Origin: an uncultured Campylobacter sp.
GTDB lineage: Bacteria; Campylobacterota; Campylobacteria; Campylobacterales; Campylobacteraceae
Assembly (NCBI GenBank): GCA_937965895.1
Contig: CALCKS010000273.1
Coordinates: 1-15,780 of the forward strand
Length of the DNA stretch: 15,780 bases
Direction of reading: 5' to 3'
Shown: one piece after another, positions 1 through 7,675 of the stretch
Layout of the letters: the number at the start of each line of letters is the position of its first letter
Position numbering within the stretch: position 1 is the first letter of the stretch
The notes under the pieces: generated by a model
The model's input: only the letters and a program-made list of their open reading frames with translations
What the model was told of the DNA's origin: nothing
Database searches by the model: none
Made by a program: the position numbers and the translations under genes

Positions 1-54
1 ACGCACGGGGAATTTGACGGCTGGGTAAATTTAGACGCACGGGGAATTTGACGG
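1..54. repeat. Tandem direct repeat, 34-bp period, at window edge
   Basis: The 20-base word ACGCACGGGGAATTTGACGG occurs at 1-20 and again, identical, at 35-54, separated by 14 bases containing AAATTTAGA. Only about 1.6 copies are visible and the array may continue to the left of the window. A 34-base period is not a multiple of three, so it is not an ordinary in-frame protein repeat, although the plus-strand frame from base 1 is open to the TGA at 49-51. It lies downstream of brnQ. No function is assigned. Confidence 0.7.
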
Positions 55-57
55 CGC

Positions 58-79
58 GCCGAACTCTTACGAGCTCGGC
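58..79 (-). terminator. Small hairpin downstream of brnQ
   Basis: Inverted repeat GCCGAACTC / GAGCTCGGC with a TTAC loop (9-bp stem, one mismatch that can be a G-U pair), 17 bases past the brnQ stop codon on the minus strand. No T-tract follows it in the brnQ direction, so intrinsic termination is doubtful; it may instead protect the transcript end or be unrelated. Confidence 0.3.
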
Positions 80-95
80 GCTTTGTCGCAAGCGG

Positions 96-1427
96 TTAAA
101 AAGTATTTTCTCTTTTTTCTAGCACGAGATGCAGTATATAAGTCACCGCAAACGCGACTGCGCTAGGCACGATCCAGCCCAGCATCGAGTCGTAAAACGG
201 CAGCTTTTTGACGAGATCGGTCACTAGCGGTACGGAGACGCCCGCGATATCAAGGCCGTTTATCGTGCCGACGACCACGCAGACGTAGACGCAGGTGCGG
301 TAGACGAGCTTGCTCGAGTCAATCAGCGGGTTGATGAGCGAAAGGATGATGAGCATGATGGCGATCGGATAGATGGCGATGAGCACCGGGATAGAGCCCT
401 TGATGATGGTCGTGAGGCCAAAATTCGCCACGCCAAAGCCGATCAAACACCACGCCGCGACCCAAATTTTGTATTTGACTCGTCCGCCCGTTAGCTCCTC
501 GAAGTATTCGCTAGCAGAGCTGATGAGTCCAAGCGTCGTCGTGATACAAGCTAGGAAAAACGCCGAACCCAGCACCAAAACGCCCGCCTTGCCGAAATAA
601 TGACCGCTAATGCGAGATAGCAACTCAGCTCCGTTTATCTCCGGCGCGTCCTTAAACAGCTCCGCAGACGTCGCACCAAGGTAGCCCAGCATCAAGTAAA
701 TCGCCATCAAAATCACGCCCGCCGTCATGCCCGCCTTTATCGTCGATGAAACCAGGTGACGCTCGTCTTTTACGCCCACGGTTCTGATAGCGTTTATCAC
801 GATGATACCAAACGCCAGTGAAGCTAGCGCATCCATCGTCTGATAGCCTTCTACAAAGCCCTTAGCCGCTGCGCGCTGCGCATAATCTCCGCTAGGAGCG
901 ACGAACTCGCCAATCGGGAACAAAAATCCAGCCCCAAAAAGCAACAAAATAAGTGCCAAAAGCAGCGGAGTTAGGTATTTGCCGAGTAGATCGACTAGTT
1001 TTGACGGATTCATACAGACGTAATAATTTAATGCAAAATACGCCGCTGAGTAGAAAAACAGCCAAATTTGCAAATTTTCAGCTGCGATAAACGGCTTAAA
1101 GGCGATATCAAAGGGCATATTTGCCGCACGAGGTATCGCAAAAAGCGGCCCGATCGTAAGGTATAAAAGCGCGGTAAAAAGTACCGCAAACACGGGGTCT
1201 ATACGGCGCACTAGGCTTTGAAGCCCCTTTGCTCTAGCGATGGCTGCTACGCCAAGCACCGGCAAAAGCACCGCCGTGGCGCAAAAAAACATGATTGCAA
1301 CGTAAAAATTCTGCCCAGCCTCTCGCCCCAAATTCGGCGGAAAGATGAAGTTCCCCGCGCCGAAAAACATGGCAAAAAGCGTGAGCGAGATGACTAAAAA
1401 CTGATTTTTGCTAAGCTTTTGTTTCAT
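96..1427 (-). CDS. brnQ: Branched-chain amino acid transport system II carrier protein (LIVCS family)
   Basis: Inner-membrane symporter for leucine, isoleucine and valine, in this family driven by Na+ or H+. The 443 residues match the usual family length. The N-terminus carries the family signature FGAGNFIFPPNLG at residues 22-34, followed by about a dozen hydrophobic segments and a short charged tail (LEKREN). The ATG at 1427 is preceded by GGAG at a spacing of about 5 bases, and no earlier start is needed to complete the first membrane segment. It is monocistronic and divergent from radA with a 174-base shared upstream region. No truncation or odd residue was seen. The family assignment is confident; the preferred substrate among the three amino acids cannot be read from the sequence. 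Confidence 0.93.
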   Translation of the reverse strand: MKQKLSKNQFLVISLTLFAMFFGAGNFIFPPNLGREAGQNFYVAIMFFCATAVLLPVLGVAAIARAKGLQSLVRRIDPVFAVLFTALLYLTIGPLFAIPRAANMPFDIAFKPFIAAENLQIWLFFYSAAYFALNYYVCMNPSKLVDLLGKYLTPLLLALILLLFGAGFLFPIGEFVAPSGDYAQRAAAKGFVEGYQTMDALASLAFGIIVINAIRTVGVKDERHLVSSTIKAGMTAGVILMAIYLMLGYLGATSAELFKDAPEINGAELLSRISGHYFGKAGVLVLGSAFFLACITTTLGLISSASEYFEELTGGRVKYKIWVAAWCLIGFGVANFGLTTIIKGSIPVLIAIYPIAIMLIILSLINPLIDSSKLVYRTCVYVCVVVGTINGLDIAGVSVPLVTDLVKKLPFYDSMLGWIVPSAVAFAVTYILHLVLEKRENTF

Positions 1428-1458
1428 TTTCGCTCCATTTTAGTTTTAAATTTGACAA

Positions 1459-1464
1459 ATTGTA
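1459..1464 (-). promoter_or_regulatory. Possible -10 element of brnQ
   Basis: On the minus strand the word TACAAT lies about 32 bases upstream of the brnQ ATG in AT-rich DNA, compatible with a Campylobacter sigma70 site, which often lacks a clear -35. This is a weak motif call and other AT-rich words nearby could serve. Confidence 0.3.
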
Positions 1465-1579
1465 TTTAGATAAAGTTGAATTTCCGTTGATTTGAGTTAA
1501 ATTTGCTCATTTTTCGCGCATGCGTGTTTCGATTTGAAATTTAGCCGCGTAGCCGGAGTAAAATTTAAACATTTTAAAG

Positions 1580-1601
1580 TATAATCGCGCAAAGGAAAAA
1601 A
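1580..1601 (+). promoter_or_regulatory. radA promoter -10 and ribosome binding site
   Basis: A perfect TATAAT at 1580-1585 is followed by AAAGGAAAAAA directly before the radA ATG at 1602. Transcription would begin near 1591-1593, giving a leader of only about 10 bases that consists almost entirely of the Shine-Dalgarno region. There is no recognisable -35, as usual for sigma70 promoters in this genus. Confidence 0.6.
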
Positions 1602-2942
1602 ATGGCAAAAACTAAAACAGTATTTGAGTGTCAAGCCTGCGGTAATCAGCAGAGTAAATGGGTCGGCAAATGCCCTCAGTGCGGGGCTTGGGATAGCTTT
1701 TTAGAACTAAATGCGCAGCAGATCGAAACGCTAAAAGAGATCTCTAAAAGCACCGCAAAACCTAGCCTCGCAAAGCAAATCAGCGAGGTCGAGATCGAAA
1801 AAGTCACGCGCATCAGCACGCAAAATAGCGAACTAGACTTAGTTCTTGGCGGCGGCGTCGTGGAGGGCTCGCTGGTGCTGATCGGCGGAAGCCCCGGCAT
1901 CGGCAAGAGCACCTTGCTGCTAAAAATCGCGTCAAATTTCGCCGCCCAAGGCAAAAAGACGCTCTATGCAAGCGGCGAAGAGAGCGCGAGCCAAATCAAA
2001 ATGCGCGCCCAGCGCCTAGACGCAGTAAAAGACGGGCTGTTTTTACTCACGGAAATTTTACTCGAAAACATCCTAGCCGAAGTGCGCAAAAACGAGTATA
2101 AAATCCTTGTCATCGACTCGATTCAGACGCTCTACAGCGAAAAAATCTCCTCGGCACCCGGCTCCGTATCGCAGGTGCGCGAGATCACCTTCGAGCTTAT
2201 GCGCCTAGCCAAAAACAAAAACATCTGCGTCTTTATCATCGGCCATATCACGAAAGACGGCTCGATCGCGGGGCCGCGTATCTTGGAGCACATGGTGGAC
2301 GTGGTGCTATATTTTGAGGGGGACTCCAGCCGCGAGCTGCGTATGTTGCGAGGATTTAAAAACCGATTCGGCTCGACTAGCGAAGTGGGGATTTTCGAGA
2401 TGAGCGAAAACGGGCTAATCAGTGCCAATGACGTCGCGGGCAAATTTTTCACGCGAGGCAAGGCTACTAGCGGCTCGGCGATCACGATCACCATGGAGGG
2501 CTCGCGCGCGCTTAGCGTCGAGATCCAGGCGCTCGTGTGCGAGAGCGCGTATCCTAAGCGCAGCTCCACAGGCTACGAGAAAAACCGCTTAGATATGCTG
2601 CTAGCGCTGCTTGAGCGTAAGCTCGAAATACCGCTGGGCCACTACGATGTATTTATAAACGTGAGTGGCGGGGTCAAGATCAGCGAAACGGCGGCCGATC
2701 TAGCCGTAGTCGCAGCGATCATCTCCAGCTTTAAAAATCGTCCGATCAGCAAGGAGAGTGTATTTATGGGCGAGCTTAGCTTAAACGGCGAGATTCGCGA
2801 GATATTTAACCTCGATCAGCGCCTAAAAGAAGCCAAAACGCAGAAATTTAAAAACGCGATAGTGCCGTCTAAGCCGCTTGACGCGCAGGGGCTAAAATGC
2901 TTCGTTGCCGGCGACATCACGCAGGTTTTGGAGTGGATGTAA
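1602..2942 (+). CDS. radA: DNA repair protein RadA (Sms)
   Basis: RecA-like ATPase that promotes branch migration and processing of recombination intermediates in the cytoplasm. Domains in order: an N-terminal C4 zinc finger (Cys10, Cys13, Cys24, Cys27), a RecA-type ATPase core with Walker A GGSPGIGKST (about 95-104) and a Walker B strand ending LVIDS, the RadA-specific KNRFG motif near residue 254, and a C-terminal Lon-protease-like domain. At 446 residues it is full length for the family. The ATG has AAAGGAAAA just upstream. A small unknown gene follows after 46 bases on the same strand and may be co-transcribed. Nothing is missing or disrupted. Confidence 0.97.
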   Translation: MAKTKTVFECQACGNQQSKWVGKCPQCGAWDSFLELNAQQIETLKEISKSTAKPSLAKQISEVEIEKVTRISTQNSELDLVLGGGVVEGSLVLIGGSPGIGKSTLLLKIASNFAAQGKKTLYASGEESASQIKMRAQRLDAVKDGLFLLTEILLENILAEVRKNEYKILVIDSIQTLYSEKISSAPGSVSQVREITFELMRLAKNKNICVFIIGHITKDGSIAGPRILEHMVDVVLYFEGDSSRELRMLRGFKNRFGSTSEVGIFEMSENGLISANDVAGKFFTRGKATSGSAITITMEGSRALSVEIQALVCESAYPKRSSTGYEKNRLDMLLALLERKLEIPLGHYDVFINVSGGVKISETAADLAVVAAIISSFKNRPISKESVFMGELSLNGEIREIFNLDQRLKEAKTQKFKNAIVPSKPLDAQGLKCFVAGDITQVLEWM

Positions 2943-2988
2943 AATTTAGCCGCAAAGACCCGCGCCGCAAAAACGCAAAAGGAAAAAT

Positions 2989-3243
2989 ATGGAAAATCTA
3001 AAATGGAAACTCTCAAAATCGCTAAAAACAGCGATGAGACAAAGAGATATCGATACTTTTACGCTAGCTAAAATCGCCGAGGAGACCTATGCAAAGGCTC
3101 ATGCGGACGGCGATTTGGACGTTAGGCAAGAAATTTTTAAGGTTATCGACGAATACGCGAGCGAGGTAAATTTAGAAATCTTAAACCTCGTTTGTAAAAT
3201 TTTAGACGTTGGCGTTAAATTCGGCGACGGCGGAGATTTTTAA
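2989..3243 (+). CDS. Small conserved-looking hypothetical protein, 84 residues
   Basis: Not recognised as a known family. The predicted protein is soluble and probably all-helical: a basic N-terminal stretch (residues 1-20, several Lys/Arg), then acidic and amphipathic helices (about 24-80) and a glycine/aspartate-rich tail GDGGDF. The ATG has a good ribosome binding site, AAAAGGAAAAAT, immediately upstream, and codon use resembles its neighbours. It starts 46 bases after radA on the same strand, with no terminator visible between, so it is probably in the radA transcript. No cysteine pairs other than a single Cys, no signal peptide and no membrane segment are seen. A role linked to RadA is only a guess from position. 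Confidence 0.65.
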   Translation: MENLKWKLSKSLKTAMRQRDIDTFTLAKIAEETYAKAHADGDLDVRQEIFKVIDEYASEVNLEILNLVCKILDVGVKFGDGGDF

Positions 3244-3589
3244 ATTTGCCGCGACTTTAAATTTGCTTCAAAATTTAAATCAGGTACAAAAGCCTAAAAT
3301 GCTCAAATTTACGGTAAAATCAAAACGCAAAAGCGCAGACTCGGCGTTTAAATTTTATGCAGACTTGGCAAAAATGCAGATACGTGCGGTAAATTTTACT
3401 AGCTAGCCGGCTAAAAAAAGCTACAATCGCCTTTGCGCAATAAAGCTCGGCAAAAGGCGCCGTTTTTAGCAGGTTACGACGGTCGCGGCCCAAAAGAGCA
3501 AAGCGGCGAAATTTGCGAAAAAATCGCGCCGAAAAATTCAGCTAGGCATAGCCGCAAAAATGCCGTAAAAAACAAAAACTAGGAACAAA
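3244..3589. other. 346-base non-coding stretch before the acyltransferase gene
   Basis: No convincing gene is seen. The first part (3244-3400) is rich in AAATTT words, with TTAAATTTGC present twice (near 3241 and 3257). A 10-bp palindrome TAGCCGGCTA lies at 3404-3413, followed by a run of seven A. A candidate -10 TACAAT is at 3422-3427, which would leave a leader of about 155 bases before the acyltransferase ATG. The leader is GC-rich in the middle (3450-3520) and could fold, but no known riboswitch or RNA class was recognised. A reading frame through 3209-3406 is not credible: no ribosome binding site, low-complexity Lys/Phe content, and overlap with the preceding gene. Confidence 0.5.
3422..3427 (+). 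promoter_or_regulatory. Candidate -10 of the acyltransferase gene
   Basis: GCTACAAT fits the extended Campylobacter -10 pattern. It lies about 160 bases upstream of the ATG at 3590, so the mRNA would have an unusually long leader. Motif only. Confidence 0.35.
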
Positions 3590-4537
3590 ATGTTTGGTTA
3601 TATTAGGTTTATCTTAGCGTATTTCGTGCTACTATCGCACGTTGGTATAGGACTGACGGGCAAAAACATCGGCGTCTTTGCAGTCGTGATTTTTTATATC
3701 CTAGCAGGACTCGTCACGTCAAAGGTCTTTATCAAAATCGCACCGAAAAACGCACAAATAAGCTACTTTATAAAAGATAGATTTTTACGCATTTATCCCG
3801 CGTTTTTCTTTGCGTTTGCGCTGACGGTGCTATTTTTTTGCGCGACGTCGTATCTGCAGCCGCATTTTAATGCAAAAAACTTGCTCCTAAATGCGCTTAT
3901 CGCGCCACTAAACTACTTTTTTTGGCTTGATGTTTCCGTCATAGACGCGCCCGTGGGGCTAAATTTCATCATACCTCCCGCATGGTCGCTAGGAGCGGAG
4001 CTTCAGGCCTACGCCCTGCTCGTACTTGCGATCAAATTTAGACGGCTAGGCTACGCGCTAGCTACCGGTTCGCTAGGCGTTTATGCAGCGGCAAATTTGG
4101 GCTTTATAAACGCCGACATTTACGGATACAGGCTTGTTTGCGGCGTATTTTTTATGTTTTATACGGGATTTTTGATCTATCAAAAAGAGCTTGGTAAGCT
4201 CGCCGTTTTTTACGCGGCGGTAGCGGCGCTGGCAGGCTATCTTTTTTACTCGCGCGAATTTAGCGCTTTTGGCGCAGAGACGGCGACCGGCTATCTAGTC
4301 GGAGCTGCGGTCGTACTAGCGCATGAGAGGTTTAAATTTAAGCTTAAATTTAACGATATCGCAGGCTCGCTTTCATATGCGATTTTTATCAGCCATTTTC
4401 TTTTTATTTGGCTCAGCCAGCTTTTGCTGGGTAATGTAAATTTGGCATTTGTAACGGTCGGTTCGGTCGTGTTTGGATTCGTAAATTTTTATTTCATAGA
4501 GAAAAAAATAAATAAAATAAGATTTAAAAAGCAATAA
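3590..4537 (+). CDS. Membrane acyltransferase, acyltransferase-3 (OafA/NodX-like) family
   Basis: Integral inner-membrane protein expected to transfer an acyl (often acetyl) group to a sugar or lipid at the envelope. Family marks: IRFILAYFVLLSHVG at residues 5-19 with the conserved Arg6 and His17, a following FYILAG helix, and RFLRIYP at 64-70. About nine to ten hydrophobic segments follow and the protein ends with a basic tail. At 315 residues it is on the short side for the family and lacks the extra SGNH domain of OafA. ATG is preceded by AGGAACAAA. It is convergent with the GDP-mannose and glycosyltransferase operon, so surface glycan O-acylation is a fair inference, but the substrate is unknown. 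Confidence 0.85.
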   Translation: MFGYIRFILAYFVLLSHVGIGLTGKNIGVFAVVIFYILAGLVTSKVFIKIAPKNAQISYFIKDRFLRIYPAFFFAFALTVLFFCATSYLQPHFNAKNLLLNALIAPLNYFFWLDVSVIDAPVGLNFIIPPAWSLGAELQAYALLVLAIKFRRLGYALATGSLGVYAAANLGFINADIYGYRLVCGVFFMFYTGFLIYQKELGKLAVFYAAVAALAGYLFYSREFSAFGAETATGYLVGAAVVLAHERFKFKLKFNDIAGSLSYAIFISHFLFIWLSQLLLGNVNLAFVTVGSVVFGFVNFYFIEKKINKIRFKKQ

Positions 4538-4587
4538 AATTTGTATCGAAATTTTTAAGAAAAGTACGAAAATATCGCGAATTAAAT

Positions 4588-5199
4588 TTATTTTAAAACC
4601 ACGAAAATCGTACGAAAAAGTATCAAAAAATCCCTAAAAATCGAAAGATTATCAACGTATGCACACTCCATTTTCACACGCTCGTCAAATGAAATTTCAT
4701 TCCTGCCGCTCACCTGCCAAAGCCCCGTAAGCCCCGGCCTGACCCTTGTTATCTTGCCTAAGTTTTTGCCGATTTGCCTTTTTTCGTAAAACATATACGG
4801 ACGCGGTCCGACCAAACTCATCTCAAGCCTAAGGACGTTAAAAAGCTGCGGTAGCTCATCAAGCGAAGTACGCCTGATAAATCCGCCGACTTTTGTTATG
4901 CGCGGATCAAATTCGTATTTGTGAAATTTGGCAAAATGCTCAGCCTCTGCGGGATTTTGCGCAAGATAATCGTCTAAAATTTTACGCCAATTTTTATGCA
5001 TAGATCTAAATTTATAGCAGCTAAATGGCTTGCCAAAACGCCCTATTCGCTTTTGTTTAAAAAAGATGCTCTCACCGGGCTCGTTTATCTTTATGACTGC
5101 TGCTATGACGGCGACGACCGTAAGCCAAATCGGCGCAGTAGCGACAACGATGACGTAATCGATCACGGCTTTTAGCAAAATTTTAGAGCGCAACCTCAT
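4588..5199 (-). CDS. Polyprenyl-phosphate sugar-1-phosphate transferase (small monotopic PGT, WbaP/PglC fold)
   Basis: Initiates lipid-linked glycan synthesis by moving a sugar-1-phosphate from a nucleotide sugar to undecaprenyl phosphate at the cytoplasmic membrane face. A hydrophobic N-terminal segment (about 11-37) fits the re-entrant membrane helix. Motifs: FFKQKRIG (46-53), KFRSM (63-67), DPRITKVG (98-105), the catalytic Asp114-Glu115 pair in TSLDELPQL, MSLVGPRP (127-134), and RPGLTGLWQVSGRN (154-167). With 203 residues it is the catalytic domain alone, like PglC, without the large N-terminal membrane part of WbaP. The motif text resembles WbaP enzymes, but sugar specificity cannot be assigned. 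Its ATG overlaps the stop of the upstream glycosyltransferase (ATGA), so it is last in the manB-manC-GT4 operon. Confidence 0.9.
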   Translation of the reverse strand: MRLRSKILLKAVIDYVIVVATAPIWLTVVAVIAAVIKINEPGESIFFKQKRIGRFGKPFSCYKFRSMHKNWRKILDDYLAQNPAEAEHFAKFHKYEFDPRITKVGGFIRRTSLDELPQLFNVLRLEMSLVGPRPYMFYEKRQIGKNLGKITRVRPGLTGLWQVSGRNEISFDERVKMECAYVDNLSIFRDFLILFRTIFVVLK

Positions 5200-6317
5200 A
5201 GCCCGCCCTCTAAAAATCTCTCGTAACTACTCTCCACGAGCCCCTTTATCTCTCGCTCAAAGCGCTCTTTTGAAAATTTTAGCGCATTTTGCCTGATCGC
5301 TTGCGGATCAAATTTGTCTCTTATTTTTTCAAATTTTACCACCGCTTCGTTTAGGCTAGTTTCGCTTTGCTCGCTAAAATAAACGCCCGTGACGCCGTCT
5401 ATCACGCTCTCTTTCGCACCGCCCTTACCCAGGCAGATGACTGGAGTCCCGCAGGCCTGAGCTTCCACGGGCGCTATACCAAAATCCTCCACAGCAGCAA
5501 AGACGAAGGCTTTTGCCTTACCCATCAGCTCCGAAGTCTCACGTGCGCTTTGAAAACCTAAAATTTCAACATTGCTTTTAGCGATATTTTTGATTTCATT
5601 CATCTGCTCGCCGTCACCCACTACGACTAGCTTTTTGCCGCTTTCGTTAAAGGCGCGCACGATTAAATCGATCTTTTTATAAGGCACCATCCTTGAAACC
5701 GTGACGTAAAAGTCCTCTTTATTTTCGTTTAATTTAAAATTTGCAGTATCGACAGGCGGATAGATCACGGCGGCGTCTTTGCCGTAGATTTTACGTATAC
5801 GGCGCGCAATAAAATTTGAATTTGCGACGTAAACGTCGGCTCTGTTTGCCGCGGCGATATCCCACAGGCGAATTTTATGTAAAAAATATCTAGCTAGCGC
5901 CGCTTTTAGCCCGCGTTCTAGTCCGTTTTGGCGTAAATAGTCAAAATACATATCCCAAGCATAGCGCATCGGAGTGTGGATATAACTTATATGAAGCTGG
6001 TTTGAATGCGTCAAAGCGCCCTTTGCTACGGCGTGCGAACTAGACAGCACGACGTCAAATTCGCTCAGATCAAACTGCTCTATCGCTAGCGGAAAAAGCG
6101 GCAGATAGCTCCTAAATTTGCTCTTTGCAAACGGTAAATTTTGAATAAAACTGGTTCGAGCGAATTTGCCATTTAAAATCTTTTGTCTATCGTCGAATTT
6201 AAGGTAATCAACAAGGCAAAAAACCTCAAAATCGTCCCAAATATCCATAAAGCTCTGCACGCAACGCTCAGCTCCGGCATAGGTTTCTAGCCAGTCGCAA
6301 ACCAGAGTTTTTTTCAT
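5196..6317 (-). CDS. GT4-family glycosyltransferase, probable mannosyltransferase
   Basis: Cytoplasmic or membrane-associated GT-B enzyme of 373 residues that adds a sugar to a lipid-linked acceptor. The N-terminal half includes an AGAERC segment (14-19) and an SSSHAVAKGA...YIHTPMRYAWD region (about 91-121) typical of bacterial mannosyltransferases such as the WbaZ type. The C-terminal half has the GT4 donor-binding features: SRMVPYKKID (about 208-217) and the E-x7-E motif EDFGIAPVEAQACGTPV near residue 280. It starts 11 bases after manC and overlaps the downstream sugar-phosphate transferase by four bases. GDP-mannose as donor is inferred from the two upstream GDP-mannose genes and from general similarity, not from a specific residue. 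Confidence 0.85.
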   Translation of the reverse strand: MKKTLVCDWLETYAGAERCVQSFMDIWDDFEVFCLVDYLKFDDRQKILNGKFARTSFIQNLPFAKSKFRSYLPLFPLAIEQFDLSEFDVVLSSSHAVAKGALTHSNQLHISYIHTPMRYAWDMYFDYLRQNGLERGLKAALARYFLHKIRLWDIAAANRADVYVANSNFIARRIRKIYGKDAAVIYPPVDTANFKLNENKEDFYVTVSRMVPYKKIDLIVRAFNESGKKLVVVGDGEQMNEIKNIAKSNVEILGFQSARETSELMGKAKAFVFAAVEDFGIAPVEAQACGTPVICLGKGGAKESVIDGVTGVYFSEQSETSLNEAVVKFEKIRDKFDPQAIRQNALKFSKERFEREIKGLVESSYERFLEGGL

Positions 6318-6328
6318 CCGCGCCGCCG

Positions 6329-7672
6329 CTACTTTCTATCGTAGTCGTCGCTGATGCGCACGATATCATCCTCGCCCAGATACTCGCCCGTTTGTACTTC
6401 TATGACGATGAGATCGGAGTTTGTAGTGTTTTCCAGACGGTGGGTCTGTCCTTTTTTTATATATATAGACTCGTTTCGTTTTATCTGCATCTCACTGTCA
6501 TCTATGGTTACTAGCGCCTCGCCCTCTACGACGACCCAGTGCTCATTTCGCTTAAAGTGCTTTTGCAAGCTCAACCTTTTACCGGGTTTAACCACTATCT
6601 TTTTCATTTTGTAGCCGCTGCCCTCGCCTAGCACCTCGTAGCTACCCCACGGACGGTACACGCTCGTGTGCGTTTCGCAAATTTCAGGCAATGAATTTGA
6701 AAAGTGCTTATAAACCTCTTTTACCTTTTGCGAGCTACCTTTTTTAGCGATCAAAAGCGCGTCTTTGGTGTCTACTACGAGCAAATTTTGCACGTCTACT
6801 AGTGCGGTCGGTTTTTTAGTTAGGATGAAATTTTCGCTCGCGCCGATTTGCAACGACTCGCCCTCGTTTTTTATCTTTTTACTCAGCTCGTCAAAGCTGC
6901 CCATATCACTCCAACCAGCATCAAGAGGTACCATTTTGATATTTAAGCTTTTTTGCATTAGAGCGTAGTCGATACTGATATCTTCGATCTTATCCATAAA
7001 ATTCGGACTTATTTTTAGCAGGCAAGGCTCGTTTGCCGAGCCTTCTATCGCCGCCGCAACGTCCTTTACGATACTTGGCGCATATTTTTTCATCTCGCCC
7101 AAAAAGACGCCCGCTTTAAAGCAAAACATACCGCTGTTAAAATAATAGCCGCCCTCTTTTATAAATTTCGTCGCGGTTTCAAAATTTGGCTTTTCGATAA
7201 ATCGCTCTACGTCGCCGTTTTTATCGGCCTTGATGTAGCCGTAGCCCGTGTTTGGTTCGTTAGGTTTTATACCAAACGTCACCAAAAAGCCCTGATTTGC
7301 ATAGCTTTGCGCGATCAAAAGAGCCTTTTTGTATTCGGCCTCCTCCTCGATCAAATGATCGCTCGGAGTGACGAGCAAAATTTCGTCCTCATCGCAGCAA
7401 AGCGCTGCAAAAGTAATCGCCGCGGCGGTGTTTTTACCAAATGGCTCAAGAATAAATTTATCTATTTTTTTATTTCCGCATTCGTCAAGCGCCAAAAAGT
7501 AGTGCGCCTCGTTGCAAACGATGATCGTTTTTTGCGCGTGCACGTTGCGTCTAAGCGTAAGGTCAAAGAGCGATTTTCCGTTAAAAAGCCTAATGAATTG
7601 CTTTGGCATTAGCGTTCGCGATAACGGCCAAAGCCTCGTGCCCGAACCTCCGCAAAGTATAACGTTTGTCAT
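6329..7672 (-). CDS. manC: Bifunctional mannose-1-phosphate guanylyltransferase / mannose-6-phosphate isomerase
   Basis: Makes GDP-mannose from GTP and mannose-1-phosphate; the fused cupin domain interconverts fructose-6-phosphate and mannose-6-phosphate (AlgA/ManC/RfbM type). The nucleotidyltransferase signature CGGSGTRLWPLSRTLMPKQF is at residues 7-26, with EPFGKNTAAAI, IEKP and YFNSGMF further on. The C-terminal isomerase domain (about 340-447) has RPWGSYE, the metal-ligand strand LSLQKHFKRNEHW and a final QTGEYLGEDDIVR. At 447 residues it is slightly shorter than common 470-480-residue relatives, with both domains complete. Three bases separate it from manB; AAAGGCG inside the end of manB can serve as ribosome binding site. 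Confidence 0.95.
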   Translation of the reverse strand: MTNVILCGGSGTRLWPLSRTLMPKQFIRLFNGKSLFDLTLRRNVHAQKTIIVCNEAHYFLALDECGNKKIDKFILEPFGKNTAAAITFAALCCDEDEILLVTPSDHLIEEEAEYKKALLIAQSYANQGFLVTFGIKPNEPNTGYGYIKADKNGDVERFIEKPNFETATKFIKEGGYYFNSGMFCFKAGVFLGEMKKYAPSIVKDVAAAIEGSANEPCLLKISPNFMDKIEDISIDYALMQKSLNIKMVPLDAGWSDMGSFDELSKKIKNEGESLQIGASENFILTKKPTALVDVQNLLVVDTKDALLIAKKGSSQKVKEVYKHFSNSLPEICETHTSVYRPWGSYEVLGEGSGYKMKKIVVKPGKRLSLQKHFKRNEHWVVVEGEALVTIDDSEMQIKRNESIYIKKGQTHRLENTTNSDLIVIEVQTGEYLGEDDIVRISDDYDRK

Positions 7673-7675
7673 TTT

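Noticed and set aside
1..54. CRISPR-like direct repeat
   Set aside because: Only two copies, a 14-base spacer that is far too short, and no cas gene in the window.
3209..3406. 65-residue plus-strand frame
   Set aside because: Overlaps the end of the 84-residue gene in another frame, has no ribosome binding site, and its content follows from the AAATTT-rich DNA.
4538..4562. AAATTT / AAATTT hairpin as a terminator between the convergent genes
   Set aside because: The stem is six A-T pairs only and AAATTT is self-complementary and everywhere in this DNA, so the pairing is not evidence of a terminator.
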